A DNA stretch of 64,000 bases, taken from the NCBI RefSeq assembly GCF_017813395.1, contig NZ_JAGIZB010000015.1, positions 1 through 64,000 on the forward strand, written 5' to 3'. Under the pieces are notes generated by a model. It did no database searches and was not told where the DNA came from. It saw nothing but the letters and a program-made list of their open reading frames with translations. Positions 1-9,240 of the stretch are shown here, piece after piece. A program made the translations under genes and the position numbers. Source of the DNA: Pararoseomonas baculiformis (GTDB lineage Bacteria; Pseudomonadota; Alphaproteobacteria; Acetobacterales; Acetobacteraceae). Every line of letters begins with the position of its first letter. The stretch's first letter is position 1.

Positions 1-69
1 GAGGACCGGGGCGCGCGGATCTCCATCTTGGCAGGGAGCTTGCCTCCGGTGCCGGATACGTTGGCGTAG
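1..69 (+). CDS. Possible 3' end of an upstream gene (partial)
   Basis: The first 22 codons of the window are open in frame 1 and end at TAG (67-69). Nearly all of their third positions are G or C, as in the real genes of this window, whereas the other open forward frame is less biased. This suggests the C-terminal tail of a protein that begins outside the window. Too little is present to assign a family, and it could be chance. The following bases to about 264 hold no gene I can support. Confidence 0.3.
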   Translation, partial: EDRGARISILAGSLPPVPDTLA

Positions 70-264
70 ACTGATCAGACCAGGTCGTGAAAGCTCTTGC
101 GGGCGGGGCGGGCCATACGTTTTGGAACGCGATGTTGTGGTGGCGCCGAAGAGCGGCGCAACACCCTTCCCCTATCCCGGCGGGGCAGCCTGCACGCCTT
201 TCAGAACGCCGCGTGACGGCAGGGCGGGCTTGAGTTACATTATCGGAACATTCCGGCCCCGGCT

Positions 265-1536
265 ATGGCCTGGTTGCTGCACCCGCTTGATCGCGCGCGC
301 CAACCCCGCGACCCTGGCGCCATGCCGCACCTGAATCCTGGCGAGAATCCCGCCAACGATCCCGCCTGGGCCGGAGCTGCCCGTTTCCTCGAAGGCCGCG
401 TGCCACAGGGCCAGCGGGTCGTCGCACCCGGGAGCTTCACGCCCGTCCTGGGCGAGGTCGCCGCGCCGGAACCCGATCCGCTCCCGGACTGGGCCGTGGT
501 ACCCACCGGCGGTGCCGCCGCCTTCCCCGGCGCCCTGGTCCGGCGCCTGCTCGCCGAAACCACGGCCGTCTATGCCAATGACGGCTATGTGGTCTTCGCC
601 CGCCGGCCGACTTTCGGCCTGGCCGACATGCGGAACGCCCCCCCTGTGCGCGCCCTGGCAGACCGGACGCGAGCCGAGGCGGAGCCCAAGCCCGCAGCCG
701 CCCCCGGCCCGACCCTGATCGAGGCAAGCCTGCCCAAGGCAGGGCAGCCGCCCGAGGCCTCCATCACCCCCCTCACTCCCCCCAAGGCGCCCGGCATCCC
801 CCGCGCCACCCTGCCGCCCGAGGCCCTTGCCCTTCGGGTCCCCGCCCCGCCAGCCCGGCCCGAGCCTTCGCCGGCTGCCGCGCCCCCGGCCGCGGCTCCT
901 CTTCCGGCCGCACTTCCCCCCAGCCTCGCCCCGGCGCCACCCCCGCCTGCCCCGGCCGCCGGGCCCCCGGCGCCCGTGGCACGGCGCGATACAGGCTGGG
1001 GCACACTTCCCTCCCGCATCGCCGCCCTGCTCGGCCCTGGCCCCGGGCGGCGCCTGGCGGCTCTCGGCACCGGCTCCATGGAACTGGCTGCGGCCGCCAT
1101 GGGCCCCGCCGCCCTCCTGGCCGACGCGGCGGAACCCCAGCCCGAGAACTGCTTCGACGCCGTGCTGCTGCTGCCCGACGCCACCTCCCTGGCGCCGGAC
1201 CTCGCTTCCGCCTCCCGCCTCCTGCGCTCCGGCGGCGTGGCACTGGTGGTGGCCGAGAACGCGGAATCGCTCGGCCGGCGCCTGGCCGCGGCGCTCGGCC
1301 GCCCGGCGGATAGCGCGGGTCTCTCGGCCGCAGCCATCCGGGGCGCCCTGCATGCCGCTTCCCTGTCGCCGCTGCGGCTGGAGGGCCACTCCCTGGACGC
1401 CTGGCGTGCGAGCGGCGACCAGCCGCCAGCCGGTCTGGCGCCTTCCGCCCCTGCCGCGGCGCTCATGGAGGAGGCGGGCGAGGCCGCCGGGCCCCGGCAC
1501 GCCGCCTGGCTGCTCTTCCTCGCGCGGAAGGGCTGA
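265..1536 (+). CDS. Methyltransferase-like protein with proline/alanine-rich linker
   Basis: A 423-residue protein in three parts: an N-terminal globular region (about 1-130), a very Pro/Ala-rich linker (about 135-240), and a C-terminal region (about 245-423) whose strand/helix pattern resembles a class I SAM-dependent methyltransferase. The usual glycine-rich SAM loop is present only in weak form (RLAALGTGSMEL), but the later segment FDAVLLLPD followed by LRSGGVALVV fits strands 4 and 5 of such a fold. It may be a degenerate or non-catalytic member. The start is uncertain: ATG at 265 gives the longest form, and ATG at 322 (MPHLNPGENPA) is equally reasonable since neither has a clear ribosome binding site. 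The DUF1028 gene follows on the same strand after 70 bases. Confidence 0.6.
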   Translation: MAWLLHPLDRARQPRDPGAMPHLNPGENPANDPAWAGAARFLEGRVPQGQRVVAPGSFTPVLGEVAAPEPDPLPDWAVVPTGGAAAFPGALVRRLLAETTAVYANDGYVVFARRPTFGLADMRNAPPVRALADRTRAEAEPKPAAAPGPTLIEASLPKAGQPPEASITPLTPPKAPGIPRATLPPEALALRVPAPPARPEPSPAAAPPAAAPLPAALPPSLAPAPPPPAPAAGPPAPVARRDTGWGTLPSRIAALLGPGPGRRLAALGTGSMELAAAAMGPAALLADAAEPQPENCFDAVLLLPDATSLAPDLASASRLLRSGGVALVVAENAESLGRRLAAALGRPADSAGLSAAAIRGALHAASLSPLRLEGHSLDAWRASGDQPPAGLAPSAPAAALMEEAGEAAGPRHAAWLLFLARKG

Positions 1537-1606
1537 GGCACGCGGCTGGCGCGGCTGGCGGACCGGTGTAGTCTCCTGCGTCTCACCAGAGAGAACGAGC
1601 CGGTCC

Positions 1607-2326
1607 ATGACCTGGTCCATCGTGGCCCATGACCCCGAGAGCGGCGCCTTCGCCGTGGCCGTCACCACCTGCAGCTTCGCCGTGGGCGCGTCCTGTCCCC
1701 ATGTCCGGGCAGGGGTGGGGGCGGTCTCCACCCAGTCCTTCACCAACCGCTATCTTGGCCCCGCCGTGCTCGACGCCATGGCCCGCGGCCTCTCACCGGC
1801 GGCGGCGATCGAGGGTGCGCTGGCCGGGGATGAGGGCCGGCACCTCCGCCAGATCCATGCGGTGGACCGCTTCGGCCGCAGCGCCGCCTTCACCGGCCAG
1901 AACTGCGTGGAATGGGCGGGCGAGCAGACGGCGCAGGGCTTCTCGGTCGCCGGCAACATGCTGGCCGGCCCACAGGTGGTGCATGACACGTTGGCGGCCT
2001 TCACCGTGGGGGCCAACCAGCCACTCCCCGAACGCCTTGCCATGGCCCTCGAAGCCGGAGAGGCGGCGGGCGGGGACAGGCGCGGCCGCCAGTCCGCGGC
2101 AATCCGCCTCGTCACCACCGAGGACTTCCCCGATCTCGATATCCGGGTGGACGACCATCCCGAACCCCTGAAGGAACTCACGCGCCTGCTCGGCATCTGG
2201 CGACGGGACCGGGCGCCCTATCTCGATCGCCAGCCCCGCAAGGCGAATCCCTCGGGGGTGATCGACATGGCGGCGACCGAGGCGGCCTGGAAGGCCGCGG
2301 GGCTGGATCTCCGCTTCGGGCGATAG
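1607..2326 (+). CDS. DUF1028 family protein
   Basis: A 239-residue protein that matches the DUF1028 family in its opening (MTWSIVAHDPESGAFAVAV), the GVGAVSTQSFTN segment and the NCVEWAG...VAGNMLAG region, which recall Ntn-hydrolase-like folds. The family is widespread, and its members often lie near peptidase or transport genes, but no reaction is established. The ATG at 1607 is chosen because the family motif begins there and a purine-rich AGAGAGAACGAG lies just upstream; the frame stays open further 5' but is then noncoding in character. It converges with the GGDEF-EAL gene, whose stop is only 9 bases away. Confidence 0.85.
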   Translation: MTWSIVAHDPESGAFAVAVTTCSFAVGASCPHVRAGVGAVSTQSFTNRYLGPAVLDAMARGLSPAAAIEGALAGDEGRHLRQIHAVDRFGRSAAFTGQNCVEWAGEQTAQGFSVAGNMLAGPQVVHDTLAAFTVGANQPLPERLAMALEAGEAAGGDRRGRQSAAIRLVTTEDFPDLDIRVDDHPEPLKELTRLLGIWRRDRAPYLDRQPRKANPSGVIDMAATEAAWKAAGLDLRFGR

Positions 2327-2335
2327 GCAGGCGGC

Positions 2336-4705
2336 TCAGGCCGCGCGGCTGTCCTGCCGGCCGACCTGCGCCTGGAACTCCGCCGCGGACATGGGGCGCC
2401 CGAACAGGTAGCCCTGCGCCTCGTCGCACCCTTCCGCGCGAAGCAGGGAGAGCTGCCCCTCATCTTCCACCCCTTCGGCGTTGGTGGTCACGTCCAGGGC
2501 GCTGCCCAGCGCGATCACCGCGCGCAGCAGCGCCACCGCCTTCGCATCCCGGGACAGGTGCCGGATGAAGGAGCGGTCCACCTTGATCTTGTCGAAGCGG
2601 AAGCGCTGGAGGGTCGCGAGGGAGGAGTAGCCCGTCCCGAAATCATCCATGGCAAGCCGCACCCCCAGTGAGCGCAGGCGGGAGAGGATGCCCAGCGTCT
2701 CCGCGCTGTTGGCCAGCATCGCGGCCTCGGTGATCTCCAGCTCCAGGCGCTGCGGGGGAAGGCCGGAGCGCGCCAGCGCCTGCTCCACCGTGGTGACGAA
2801 GCTCGCCTGCCGCACCTGCTGCGCGGAGACGTTCACGGCCAGATGCAGCTCGCCCCAGCCCCGTGCCACGTGGCAGGCCTGCTCCAGCACCCAGGCGCCG
2901 ATGGGCACGATCAGCCCGGTCTCCTCGGCCAGCGGGATGAACACATCCGGGCTGATCAGCCCACGGGTCGGGTGGTGCCAGCGCAGCAGTGCCTCGGCCC
3001 CCGTGATCCGGCGGGTGGCCGTGGAAACCTGCGGCTGGAACAGGATCGTCAGCTCCTGCCTCGCCATGGCATTGCGGAGATCCGCCACCAGCGCGCGGCG
3101 GGTGCGCAGCCTTTCGTCCATCTCCGGCTCGAAGACGCGCAGGCAGGACCCTCCTTCCGCCTTGGCCTGGTAGAGCGCGAGATCGGCGTCCTGCAGCAGC
3201 CCCTCCGGCCGCCCGTCAAAGCGGCCCGGCGGCATGATCGCCGCGCCGATCGAAAGCCCGACCAACCGGTGATCCGAGGCGACCGGCACCGGCTCCTCCA
3301 TGGCAGCGAGCAGACGGCCCGCGAAGGTGGCCAGCTGCTCGGGCCCGTCCAGCCCCGGCGCCACTAGCACGAACTCGTCGCCCCCTGTCCGCGCCAGCGT
3401 GTCGGTCGCCCTCAGGCAGCCGCGCAGCCGCCCGGCCACCTCGCGCAGCACCTCGTCCCCGGCCGCATGGCCCAGGCTGTCATTCACCTCCTTGAAGTGA
3501 TCGAGGTCGAGGGCGAGCACGACAAGCCCGGTGCGGTCCCGCTGCGCGGCCGCGAAGGCCAGGTCCAGCCGGTCCCCCAGGAGGGCGCGGTTGGGCAGTC
3601 CCGTCAGCCCGTCGAAATTCGCCAGCCATCGCAGCCGCTCGGAAAGGCGGCTCCGCTCCGCCGCGGCATCCCGGAACTGGATGCAGGCATCGGTCAGTTC
3701 GATCACCTCCCGCGGGGCGCCCCGGGGAGCGGGCGGGATGGGAACGGCCAGATCGCCGCGCCCGAGCCGCCGCAGCGCCTCGCTCAGCGCCGTCAGCATC
3801 GCGCCCAGCCGCCGCGCGGCCCCCGTTGCGAGGGCAACGCCCAGGCCCAGGATCAGCACCGCCGCCGGCAGCATCACCGCCAATGTTTCATTGATGGCCA
3901 GGATGCCCGCGCGCGGCGGCAGCAGCAGCAGGATCGCGGGCGATGGCGCCGACGCCCTTCCCGTGGTCGTCCCCGGCAGCGGTGAGAGGCGGGCAAGCCA
4001 GCGGCGCCCGGCGATCTCCAGCATCCCGGTCGAGGCCTGGTCCGCCACCACGGCCTGCTGGAGCCAGTCCGGCGCCCATCCCGCCAGCGGGCCGGCCGGC
4101 ATGGCGATGGTGCTGACCACCACCCACCCATCCACCAGCAGGGCGAGCGCCCCCTGCTCCGCCACCGCCAGCCCCTCGGCCGCCTCATGGCCCAGGAAGG
4201 CGGAAATCCGGGCATGCAGCCTGCCCCCGTCCGGCAGGGCATGGCTGGTCAGGCTGGTCACGACGGGAAGGGCCGGGCCAGGGCAATGCGCCCCGGCGCC
4301 ATGATCGCAGCGATCGGACCAGGAACCGCCGCGTCCGGAATGGCCGGGCCACTCGGCCCAGACCTCCAGCGCGCCGATTAGCGGCTCCCCCACCTGCAAG
4401 GCGGCGAGGACACGGCCGGGAAGATCATCCGGCACCGGCTCGTCAGGGGTGAAGCTCCGCGTGATGCGCTCGTCGCGCAGCATCAGGCGCGCCAGGCCAT
4501 CGAGCCGGCCGCGCAGCTCCCCGATCCTCATCTCGATGCGGGTGCCGGCCGCCTGGATGGCCTGCCGGTCCATGTCCTTCTGCTGCTCGCGCGCGAGCCA
4601 GCCCACGCTCAGCGCCATGGCCAGGAGGCAGAGGAGAGAGGGCGCGGCGGAGAGAAGAATCAGCCGCGACCGCAAGCCCCGCCAGGGGAAAATCCGCCCC
4701 GCCAT
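2336..4705 (-). CDS. Membrane-bound GGDEF-EAL protein (c-di-GMP synthesis/degradation)
   Basis: A 789-residue inner-membrane signalling protein. A first membrane segment (about 15-37) and a second (about 275-297) bracket a periplasmic sensor region, followed by a HAMP-like stretch (about 298-350). The diguanylate cyclase domain (about 360-525) has an intact GGDEF motif at 441-445 and an inhibitory I-site RxxD at 432-435, five residues before it. The phosphodiesterase domain (about 540-780) keeps EALLRW (571-576), NVS (625-627), ELEITE (655-660) and DDFGTGYS (687-694). All residues expected for both activities are visible, so it may be bifunctional. Its ligand is unknown. Given the flagellar genes in the window, a role in the motile/sessile switch is a reasonable inference. 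It appears to be a single-gene unit. Confidence 0.92.
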   Translation of the reverse strand: MAGRIFPWRGLRSRLILLSAAPSLLCLLAMALSVGWLAREQQKDMDRQAIQAAGTRIEMRIGELRGRLDGLARLMLRDERITRSFTPDEPVPDDLPGRVLAALQVGEPLIGALEVWAEWPGHSGRGGSWSDRCDHGAGAHCPGPALPVVTSLTSHALPDGGRLHARISAFLGHEAAEGLAVAEQGALALLVDGWVVVSTIAMPAGPLAGWAPDWLQQAVVADQASTGMLEIAGRRWLARLSPLPGTTTGRASAPSPAILLLLPPRAGILAINETLAVMLPAAVLILGLGVALATGAARRLGAMLTALSEALRRLGRGDLAVPIPPAPRGAPREVIELTDACIQFRDAAAERSRLSERLRWLANFDGLTGLPNRALLGDRLDLAFAAAQRDRTGLVVLALDLDHFKEVNDSLGHAAGDEVLREVAGRLRGCLRATDTLARTGGDEFVLVAPGLDGPEQLATFAGRLLAAMEEPVPVASDHRLVGLSIGAAIMPPGRFDGRPEGLLQDADLALYQAKAEGGSCLRVFEPEMDERLRTRRALVADLRNAMARQELTILFQPQVSTATRRITGAEALLRWHHPTRGLISPDVFIPLAEETGLIVPIGAWVLEQACHVARGWGELHLAVNVSAQQVRQASFVTTVEQALARSGLPPQRLELEITEAAMLANSAETLGILSRLRSLGVRLAMDDFGTGYSSLATLQRFRFDKIKVDRSFIRHLSRDAKAVALLRAVIALGSALDVTTNAEGVEDEGQLSLLRAEGCDEAQGYLFGRPMSAAEFQAQVGRQDSRAA

Positions 4706-4819
4706 GCACCGATTCCCACGTCATTCCGGTGGGATGGTGCGGTCCGTGCCCTTGCCCGATCCTTAAGCTGGGCGGCGGAAGCTGTCCGCCCCGGCCCGGA
4801 GGGCGGGGCGGATGCCAAA

Positions 4820-5101
4820 TCAGGAAGCGCGGCGAACCGGTTCCGGCCCCGGGATCTCGACCGCGATGGCCAGGGTGGAAAGATCCCCGCCCCGCTCCAG
4901 CGAGACATTCACCCGCCCCGGATCGATCGAGACATGCTTGGCCACCAGCTCGATGATCTCCTTTTGCAGCTTGGGCAGGAAATCCTCGCCCTTGCGGGAG
5001 ATCCGCTCATGCGCGAGCACGATCTGCAGGCGTTCCTTGGCGGCGGAGGCCGTCGGCGGCGCTTCTTCCTGCTTGCCCCGGAAGAACTTCAGCCAGCTCA
5101 T
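4820..5101 (-). CDS. minE: Cell division topological specificity factor MinE
   Basis: A 93-residue MinE. The N-terminal amphipathic segment (MSWLKFFRG) fits the membrane-targeting helix. It is followed by the MinD-contacting region with RLQIVLAHER (residues about 25-34), which stimulates MinD ATPase, and by the C-terminal dimerisation/topology domain. MinE drives the pole-to-pole oscillation that keeps MinCD away from mid-cell. It is the last gene of minC-minD-minE, and its start overlaps the minD stop by 4 bases, indicating translational coupling. Length is typical of the family. Confidence 0.95.
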   Translation of the reverse strand: MSWLKFFRGKQEEAPPTASAAKERLQIVLAHERISRKGEDFLPKLQKEIIELVAKHVSIDPGRVNVSLERGGDLSTLAIAVEIPGPEPVRRAS

Positions 5102-5916
5102 GCGGCCCTCCCACCGAACAGCCGGGAGAGGAAGCCCTTCTTCTCCGCATCGATGAAGCGCATCGGCCGGTCCTGCCCGAGGAAGCGCGCCACGGCATCC
5201 TTGTAGGCGTGGCCGGCCTGGGATTCCTGGTCGAGGATCACGGGATTGCCCGTGTTGGACGCCTTCAGCACGCTCTCGCTCTCGGGAATGACGCCGAGCA
5301 GGGGGATGCGCAGGATTTCCTGGATGTCCTCCAGCTTCAGCATCTCGCCCCTCTCGACCCGCGCCGGGTCGTAGCGGGTGACGAGCAGATGCTCCTTCAC
5401 CGGGTCGCGCTTCTCCTCCGCCCGCTTGGACTTGGACTGGAGCACGCCCAGGATCCGGTCGCTGTCGCGCACCGAGGAGACCTCGGGGTTCGTCACCACC
5501 ACGGCCTGGTCGGCGAAGTACAGCGCCAGCAGGGCGCCCTTCTCAATGCCAGCGGGGCTGTCGCAGAGGATATAGTCGAAATCCTTCGACAGCTCCTCGA
5601 TGATGGTCTGCACGCCTTCCCGCGTCAGCGCGTCCTTGTCGCGGGTCTGGCTGGCCGGAAGGATCGAGAGGGTCTCCACCCGCTTGTCGCGGATGAGGGC
5701 CTGGTTCAGCTTCGCCTCGCCATTGATGACGTTCACGATGTCGAACACCACCCGGCGCTCGACCCCCATGATGAGGTCGAGATTGCGGAGGCCGACATCG
5801 AAGTCGATCACCACGGTCTTCTTGCCGGACTGCGCCAGCCCGGTCGCGAAGGCGGCGGATGAGGTGGTCTTGCCCACTCCCCCCTTGCCTGACGTTACCA
5901 CGATCACCTGCGCCAT
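5098..5916 (-). CDS. minD: Septum site-determining ATPase MinD
   Basis: A 272-residue ParA/MinD-type ATPase. The deviant Walker A motif GKGGVGKT is at residues 10-17, and VVIDFDVGLRNLDLIMG (switch I/A' region) and CDSPAGIEKGAL follow. The C-terminus (FLSRLFGG) fits the amphipathic membrane-targeting helix of MinD. It binds the inner membrane as an ATP-bound dimer and recruits MinC to block FtsZ ring assembly. It lies between minC (148 bases upstream) and minE (4-base overlap). The gap to minC holds an A/T-rich patch near 5972-5980 that could carry a second promoter for minDE, but I see no clear consensus. Confidence 0.97.
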   Translation of the reverse strand: MAQVIVVTSGKGGVGKTTSSAAFATGLAQSGKKTVVIDFDVGLRNLDLIMGVERRVVFDIVNVINGEAKLNQALIRDKRVETLSILPASQTRDKDALTREGVQTIIEELSKDFDYILCDSPAGIEKGALLALYFADQAVVVTNPEVSSVRDSDRILGVLQSKSKRAEEKRDPVKEHLLVTRYDPARVERGEMLKLEDIQEILRIPLLGVIPESESVLKASNTGNPVILDQESQAGHAYKDAVARFLGQDRPMRFIDAEKKGFLSRLFGGRAA

Positions 5917-6064
5917 GCGCTCTCTCCAGCCCCCTCAACCCGCCACCCGCCCCTGTCCGGGCAGCGGGACGTATATTCACTCCATCGCATGTCCGGCGCC
6001 GCCCCTGCAAAGGGGGAATCCGCCGGATGGACAGGCTCAGCCCCGCTCGGCCGGCCCGGCTCGC

Positions 6065-6805
6065 TCAGCCCAGCTTGTCGAACCGCATGCTCTCGCCGAT
6101 CAGGCAGACCTGCACGGCCCGCCCGAGCGGCGCATCCCCCAGCCCGTCCCGCACGGCATAATAGCCCGCGATCGAGACGAGTTCCGGCTCGAAGTTCAGC
6201 GCGAAGATGCGGGCGGAGAGATTTTCCGCCCCCCCGGCGATCGCCCGGCCACGCAAGGTGCCGTAAACGTGGACATTCCCGTCCGCGATCACCTCGGCCC
6301 CGGGATTCACCGTGCCGCGCACGATCAGGTCGCAGCCCTGGGCCCAAATGCGCTGCCCCGCCCGCACGGCCTGGTCCACCACCATGGTCGGCTGCCAGCC
6401 CGAAGGCGGCGGCGGCTCGGGCATGGGCATCGGCTCCGGCGCGGGGGCAGGCGCCGCCTGCACCGGCTGGTCCCCCCCGGCGGCGCGCAGCGGCGGCAGC
6501 CCGGCGGCCTGCGCGGCGGCACGGATCTCCGGCCCACCGCCCGTGGTGCCGATCGGGGCAATATGGACGCTCCGCAGCTGGCTCGTCAGATGGGCGAAAT
6601 CCGGCGCCGCCGCCGGGTCCAGGTCGTCCAGCCCCAGCACGATCGGCGCGTTCCGCAGGAAGCCAGGCGCCCGCCGGAACTGGTCCGCCAGGGCCGGCAC
6701 GATCACCTCCACCCGCGGGTCCAGCAGCCGGAGCACCAGCAGGTTGAAATTGGCCCCGCGCAGCCGGAACGGCTCCAATCGGGCTTCGGACGCGGGGGAG
6801 GACAT
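6065..6805 (-). CDS. minC: Septum site-determining protein MinC
   Basis: A 246-residue MinC. The N-terminal domain (about 1-100) corresponds to the FtsZ-antagonising part. A proline-rich linker (about 120-145) leads to the C-terminal right-handed beta-helix with IVRGTVNPGAEVIADGNVHV and GTLRGRAIAG, the conserved dimerisation and MinD-binding core. The ATG at 6805 (MSSPASEARLEPF) is chosen because the upstream in-frame residues are Cys/Arg-rich and unlike the family. It is the first gene of the minCDE unit and diverges from the thioesterase gene across 143 bases. Confidence 0.93.
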   Translation of the reverse strand: MSSPASEARLEPFRLRGANFNLLVLRLLDPRVEVIVPALADQFRRAPGFLRNAPIVLGLDDLDPAAAPDFAHLTSQLRSVHIAPIGTTGGGPEIRAAAQAAGLPPLRAAGGDQPVQAAPAPAPEPMPMPEPPPPSGWQPTMVVDQAVRAGQRIWAQGCDLIVRGTVNPGAEVIADGNVHVYGTLRGRAIAGGAENLSARIFALNFEPELVSIAGYYAVRDGLGDAPLGRAVQVCLIGESMRFDKLG

Positions 6806-6948
6806 CGGCCGGGGGGTGATCCTATGGCGGGTTCTTTGCCTCACATTACAGGGAAGTGTCCGGCAGGCGAAGCCTTGCGCACCTGCTCCGGTCCGCAGAC
6901 CCTGCGCCGCGGCACCCAGGCCACAGCAGACCACGCAGGCGAGGCAGG

Positions 6949-7389
6949 ATGAGCGAGAGGAAGCGCCCGACCCGGGCCGATTACCGGCATTTCCTGGAGA
7001 TCCCCACGCGATGGGGCGACAACGACGCCTATGCCCACCTCAACAACACCGTGTACTATTCCTTCTTCGACACGGTCGTCTCGCGGTTCCTGCTGGCCTC
7101 CGGCGCCATCGACCTGAAGACCTCCGCCGTGATCGGCGTGGTGGTGGAAACGGGCTGCCGCTACCTGGCCCCCATTTCCTTCCCCGACCTCGTCACCGCC
7201 GGCCTGCGCGTGACCCGGATCGGCAACACCTCCATCCGCTACGAGATCGGCATCTTCCGCAACGCGGAGGAGCAGGCCAGCGCCGAGGGGCACTTCATCC
7301 ACGTCTATGTGGACCGCGAAACCCAGGCCCGGCCCACCCCCCTGCCCCAGGCCCTGCGGGACGCCGTGGCGCCCCTGCTGGTGACCTGA
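6949..7389 (+). CDS. Acyl-CoA thioesterase, hotdog fold (4-hydroxybenzoyl-CoA type)
   Basis: A 146-residue hotdog-fold protein. TRWGDNDAYAHLNNTVYYSFFDT (residues about 20-42) matches the active-site helix region of the YbgC/FcbC group, in which the first Asp is catalytic. It is expected to hydrolyse acyl-CoA esters in the cytoplasm; the acyl group cannot be read from the sequence. The ATG at 6949 is preceded by GGCGAGGCAGG, a plausible ribosome binding site. It is monocistronic: minC diverges on one side and ggt converges on the other. Confidence 0.88.
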   Translation: MSERKRPTRADYRHFLEIPTRWGDNDAYAHLNNTVYYSFFDTVVSRFLLASGAIDLKTSAVIGVVVETGCRYLAPISFPDLVTAGLRVTRIGNTSIRYEIGIFRNAEEQASAEGHFIHVYVDRETQARPTPLPQALRDAVAPLLVT

Positions 7390-7490
7390 CCGCCGGCGCC
7401 CCCGGGCGGCCACGCCGCCGCGGCATCCCGCCCACTCTCCCGCAGGAGCCGGCAAGGCGAACAACCCGGAACGGAAGAACCGGATGCCCG

Positions 7491-9140
7491 CTAGAACCGC
7501 TGGTCCGGCACGAAGCGCACGCCCGGCCGCGCCAGCCCGCCGCCGATCCCGACCGGCGTGCCATCGGCGCGCCAGCAGGCCGCGCCCGTCATCATCCCTT
7601 CCGCCCCGAAGGCCACCGCACCCATCCCGCCACCCACCGTCGGCACGCGCAGGATCGCATGGCCACGGGCGATGAGGGCCGCCTCCGTCTCGGCGCTGAT
7701 CCCGGGCTCCAGCTCCAGCCGGTGGCCCTGGGTCCAGACCCGCGGCGCCTCCACCGCCTCCTGCAGGCTCATCCTGTGATCCAGCAGGTTGATGATGGCC
7801 TGCATGGCCGAGCCGAAGATCCGCAACCCGCCCGGCAGCCCGAGCGCCACGACCGGCACGCCATCCCTCATCACGATCATCGGCGCCATGGAGGTGAAGA
7901 CCCGCTTGCCCGGCGCGATGGACAGTGCCTTACCCGGGTGCGGATCGAAGTTGTACATGTAGTTGTTGGCCACCATCCCCGTGCCGGGCACGGTGAACCG
8001 GGCACCGAACAGGCTGTTGATGGTCTGGGTGGTGGTGATGATGGTGCCCTGCCCATCCGCCACGGTCACATGCGTGGTGTTGGGGGATTCCAGCAGCCCG
8101 GCCCCCGGCGCCCAGTCCCGGGCACGGGCGGGGTCGATCTCGGCCCGGCGCGCCGCGGCATAGTCGCGCGAGATCAGGCGCCCGACCGGCACCTTGACGA
8201 AGGCGGGATCCGCCGTCGCCACCGCCCGGTCCGCGAAGGCAATTTTCAGCACCTCGGCCAGCAGATGCACCGTCTCCGGCGTGCCGGACCCCATGGCGCG
8301 CAGGTCGAAGCCCTCCAGCACCGCCAGCATCTGCGCGATATGAACCCCCGCCGAGGAAGGCGGCGGCGGCCCGATCACCTCATGCCCGCGATAGCTGGCC
8401 CGCACAGGCTCCCGCTCGATCGGGGAGACGCCGCGCAGGTCCTCCGCCGTGATCAGCCCGCCTCGTGCCTCCATATGGGCCACCAGCGCATCACCGAGCT
8501 GTCCGTCATGCAGCGCATCGGGCCCGACCGAGGCGATCAGGCGCAGGGCATCGGCATAGTCGGGCCGCAGCACGCGGTCCCCGGCGCGTAACGGGGCCCC
8601 GTGCGGCAGGAACACGGCCGCCAGCCCCTCATCCGTCGCCAGCTCCCTGGCATTATCCGCCACGCAATCCGCCAGATAGGGCGTGGCCCGCCAGCCCCGG
8701 GCGGCACAGCGTATGGCGGGCTGCAGCACATCGCCCAGCGGCATGGTGCCGTAGCGTTCCAGCGTGTGGCACCAGGCCCGCAGCGCACCGGGCACCGCCA
8801 TGGCCAGCACCCCGAAATGGTTCTGGCGCCCCTCCGTCTCCTGGTAGTCCGGCAGCACCTCCGAGACGGTCCGGTACATGTCCGGCCGCGCCGCGCCGGG
8901 GGCGGTGGACAGCCCGTCCACCACCGCGTGCCGCCCGTCGGGGAGGCGCAGATGCGCCACCCCGCCCCCCAGGATGCCCACCATCATCGGCTCGACCACC
9001 GTGAGGGCGAAAAGGGCAGCGATCGCCGCATCCACCGCGTTCCCGCCGGCCAGCAGCATCTCCGACCCGGCGGCGGAGGCCAGGGGATGGTTGGTCACCA
9101 CCATGCCCTTCCTGGCGGTAACGGGGTGCTTCTCAGTCAT
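7491..9140 (-). CDS. ggt: Gamma-glutamyltransferase family protein
   Basis: A 549-residue Ntn-hydrolase of the gamma-glutamyltranspeptidase family, expressed as a proenzyme that self-cleaves. The nucleophile is expected to be the first Thr of NTTHVTVAD (about residue 355), and the GGNAVDAAIAAL and GPPPPSSAGVH segments are conserved substrate-pocket regions. No signal peptide is visible (it starts MTEKHPVTARKGMVV), so a cytoplasmic location is likely, unlike the periplasmic E. coli enzyme. It lies 100 bases downstream of an ABC permease gene on the same strand and is probably the last gene of that importer operon. The family also includes cephalosporin acylases and other amidases, so glutathione need not be the substrate. 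Confidence 0.9.
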   Translation of the reverse strand: MTEKHPVTARKGMVVTNHPLASAAGSEMLLAGGNAVDAAIAALFALTVVEPMMVGILGGGVAHLRLPDGRHAVVDGLSTAPGAARPDMYRTVSEVLPDYQETEGRQNHFGVLAMAVPGALRAWCHTLERYGTMPLGDVLQPAIRCAARGWRATPYLADCVADNARELATDEGLAAVFLPHGAPLRAGDRVLRPDYADALRLIASVGPDALHDGQLGDALVAHMEARGGLITAEDLRGVSPIEREPVRASYRGHEVIGPPPPSSAGVHIAQMLAVLEGFDLRAMGSGTPETVHLLAEVLKIAFADRAVATADPAFVKVPVGRLISRDYAAARRAEIDPARARDWAPGAGLLESPNTTHVTVADGQGTIITTTQTINSLFGARFTVPGTGMVANNYMYNFDPHPGKALSIAPGKRVFTSMAPMIVMRDGVPVVALGLPGGLRIFGSAMQAIINLLDHRMSLQEAVEAPRVWTQGHRLELEPGISAETEAALIARGHAILRVPTVGGGMGAVAFGAEGMMTGAACWRADGTPVGIGGGLARPGVRFVPDQRF

Positions 9141-9240
9141 TCCTGGCCCCTCGGCGGCTCATGCCCGGTGCCCGCCACGAAGCCCGCAGCGCGCGACGGA
9201 TGAGCAGAATTGGGATTCATGCCGCATCTGCGGCGCCGCG

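Noticed and set aside
235-1746. Minus-strand frame of 503 codons opposite the methyltransferase-like gene
   Set aside because: Gly/Arg-rich shadow; codon bias supports the plus strand.
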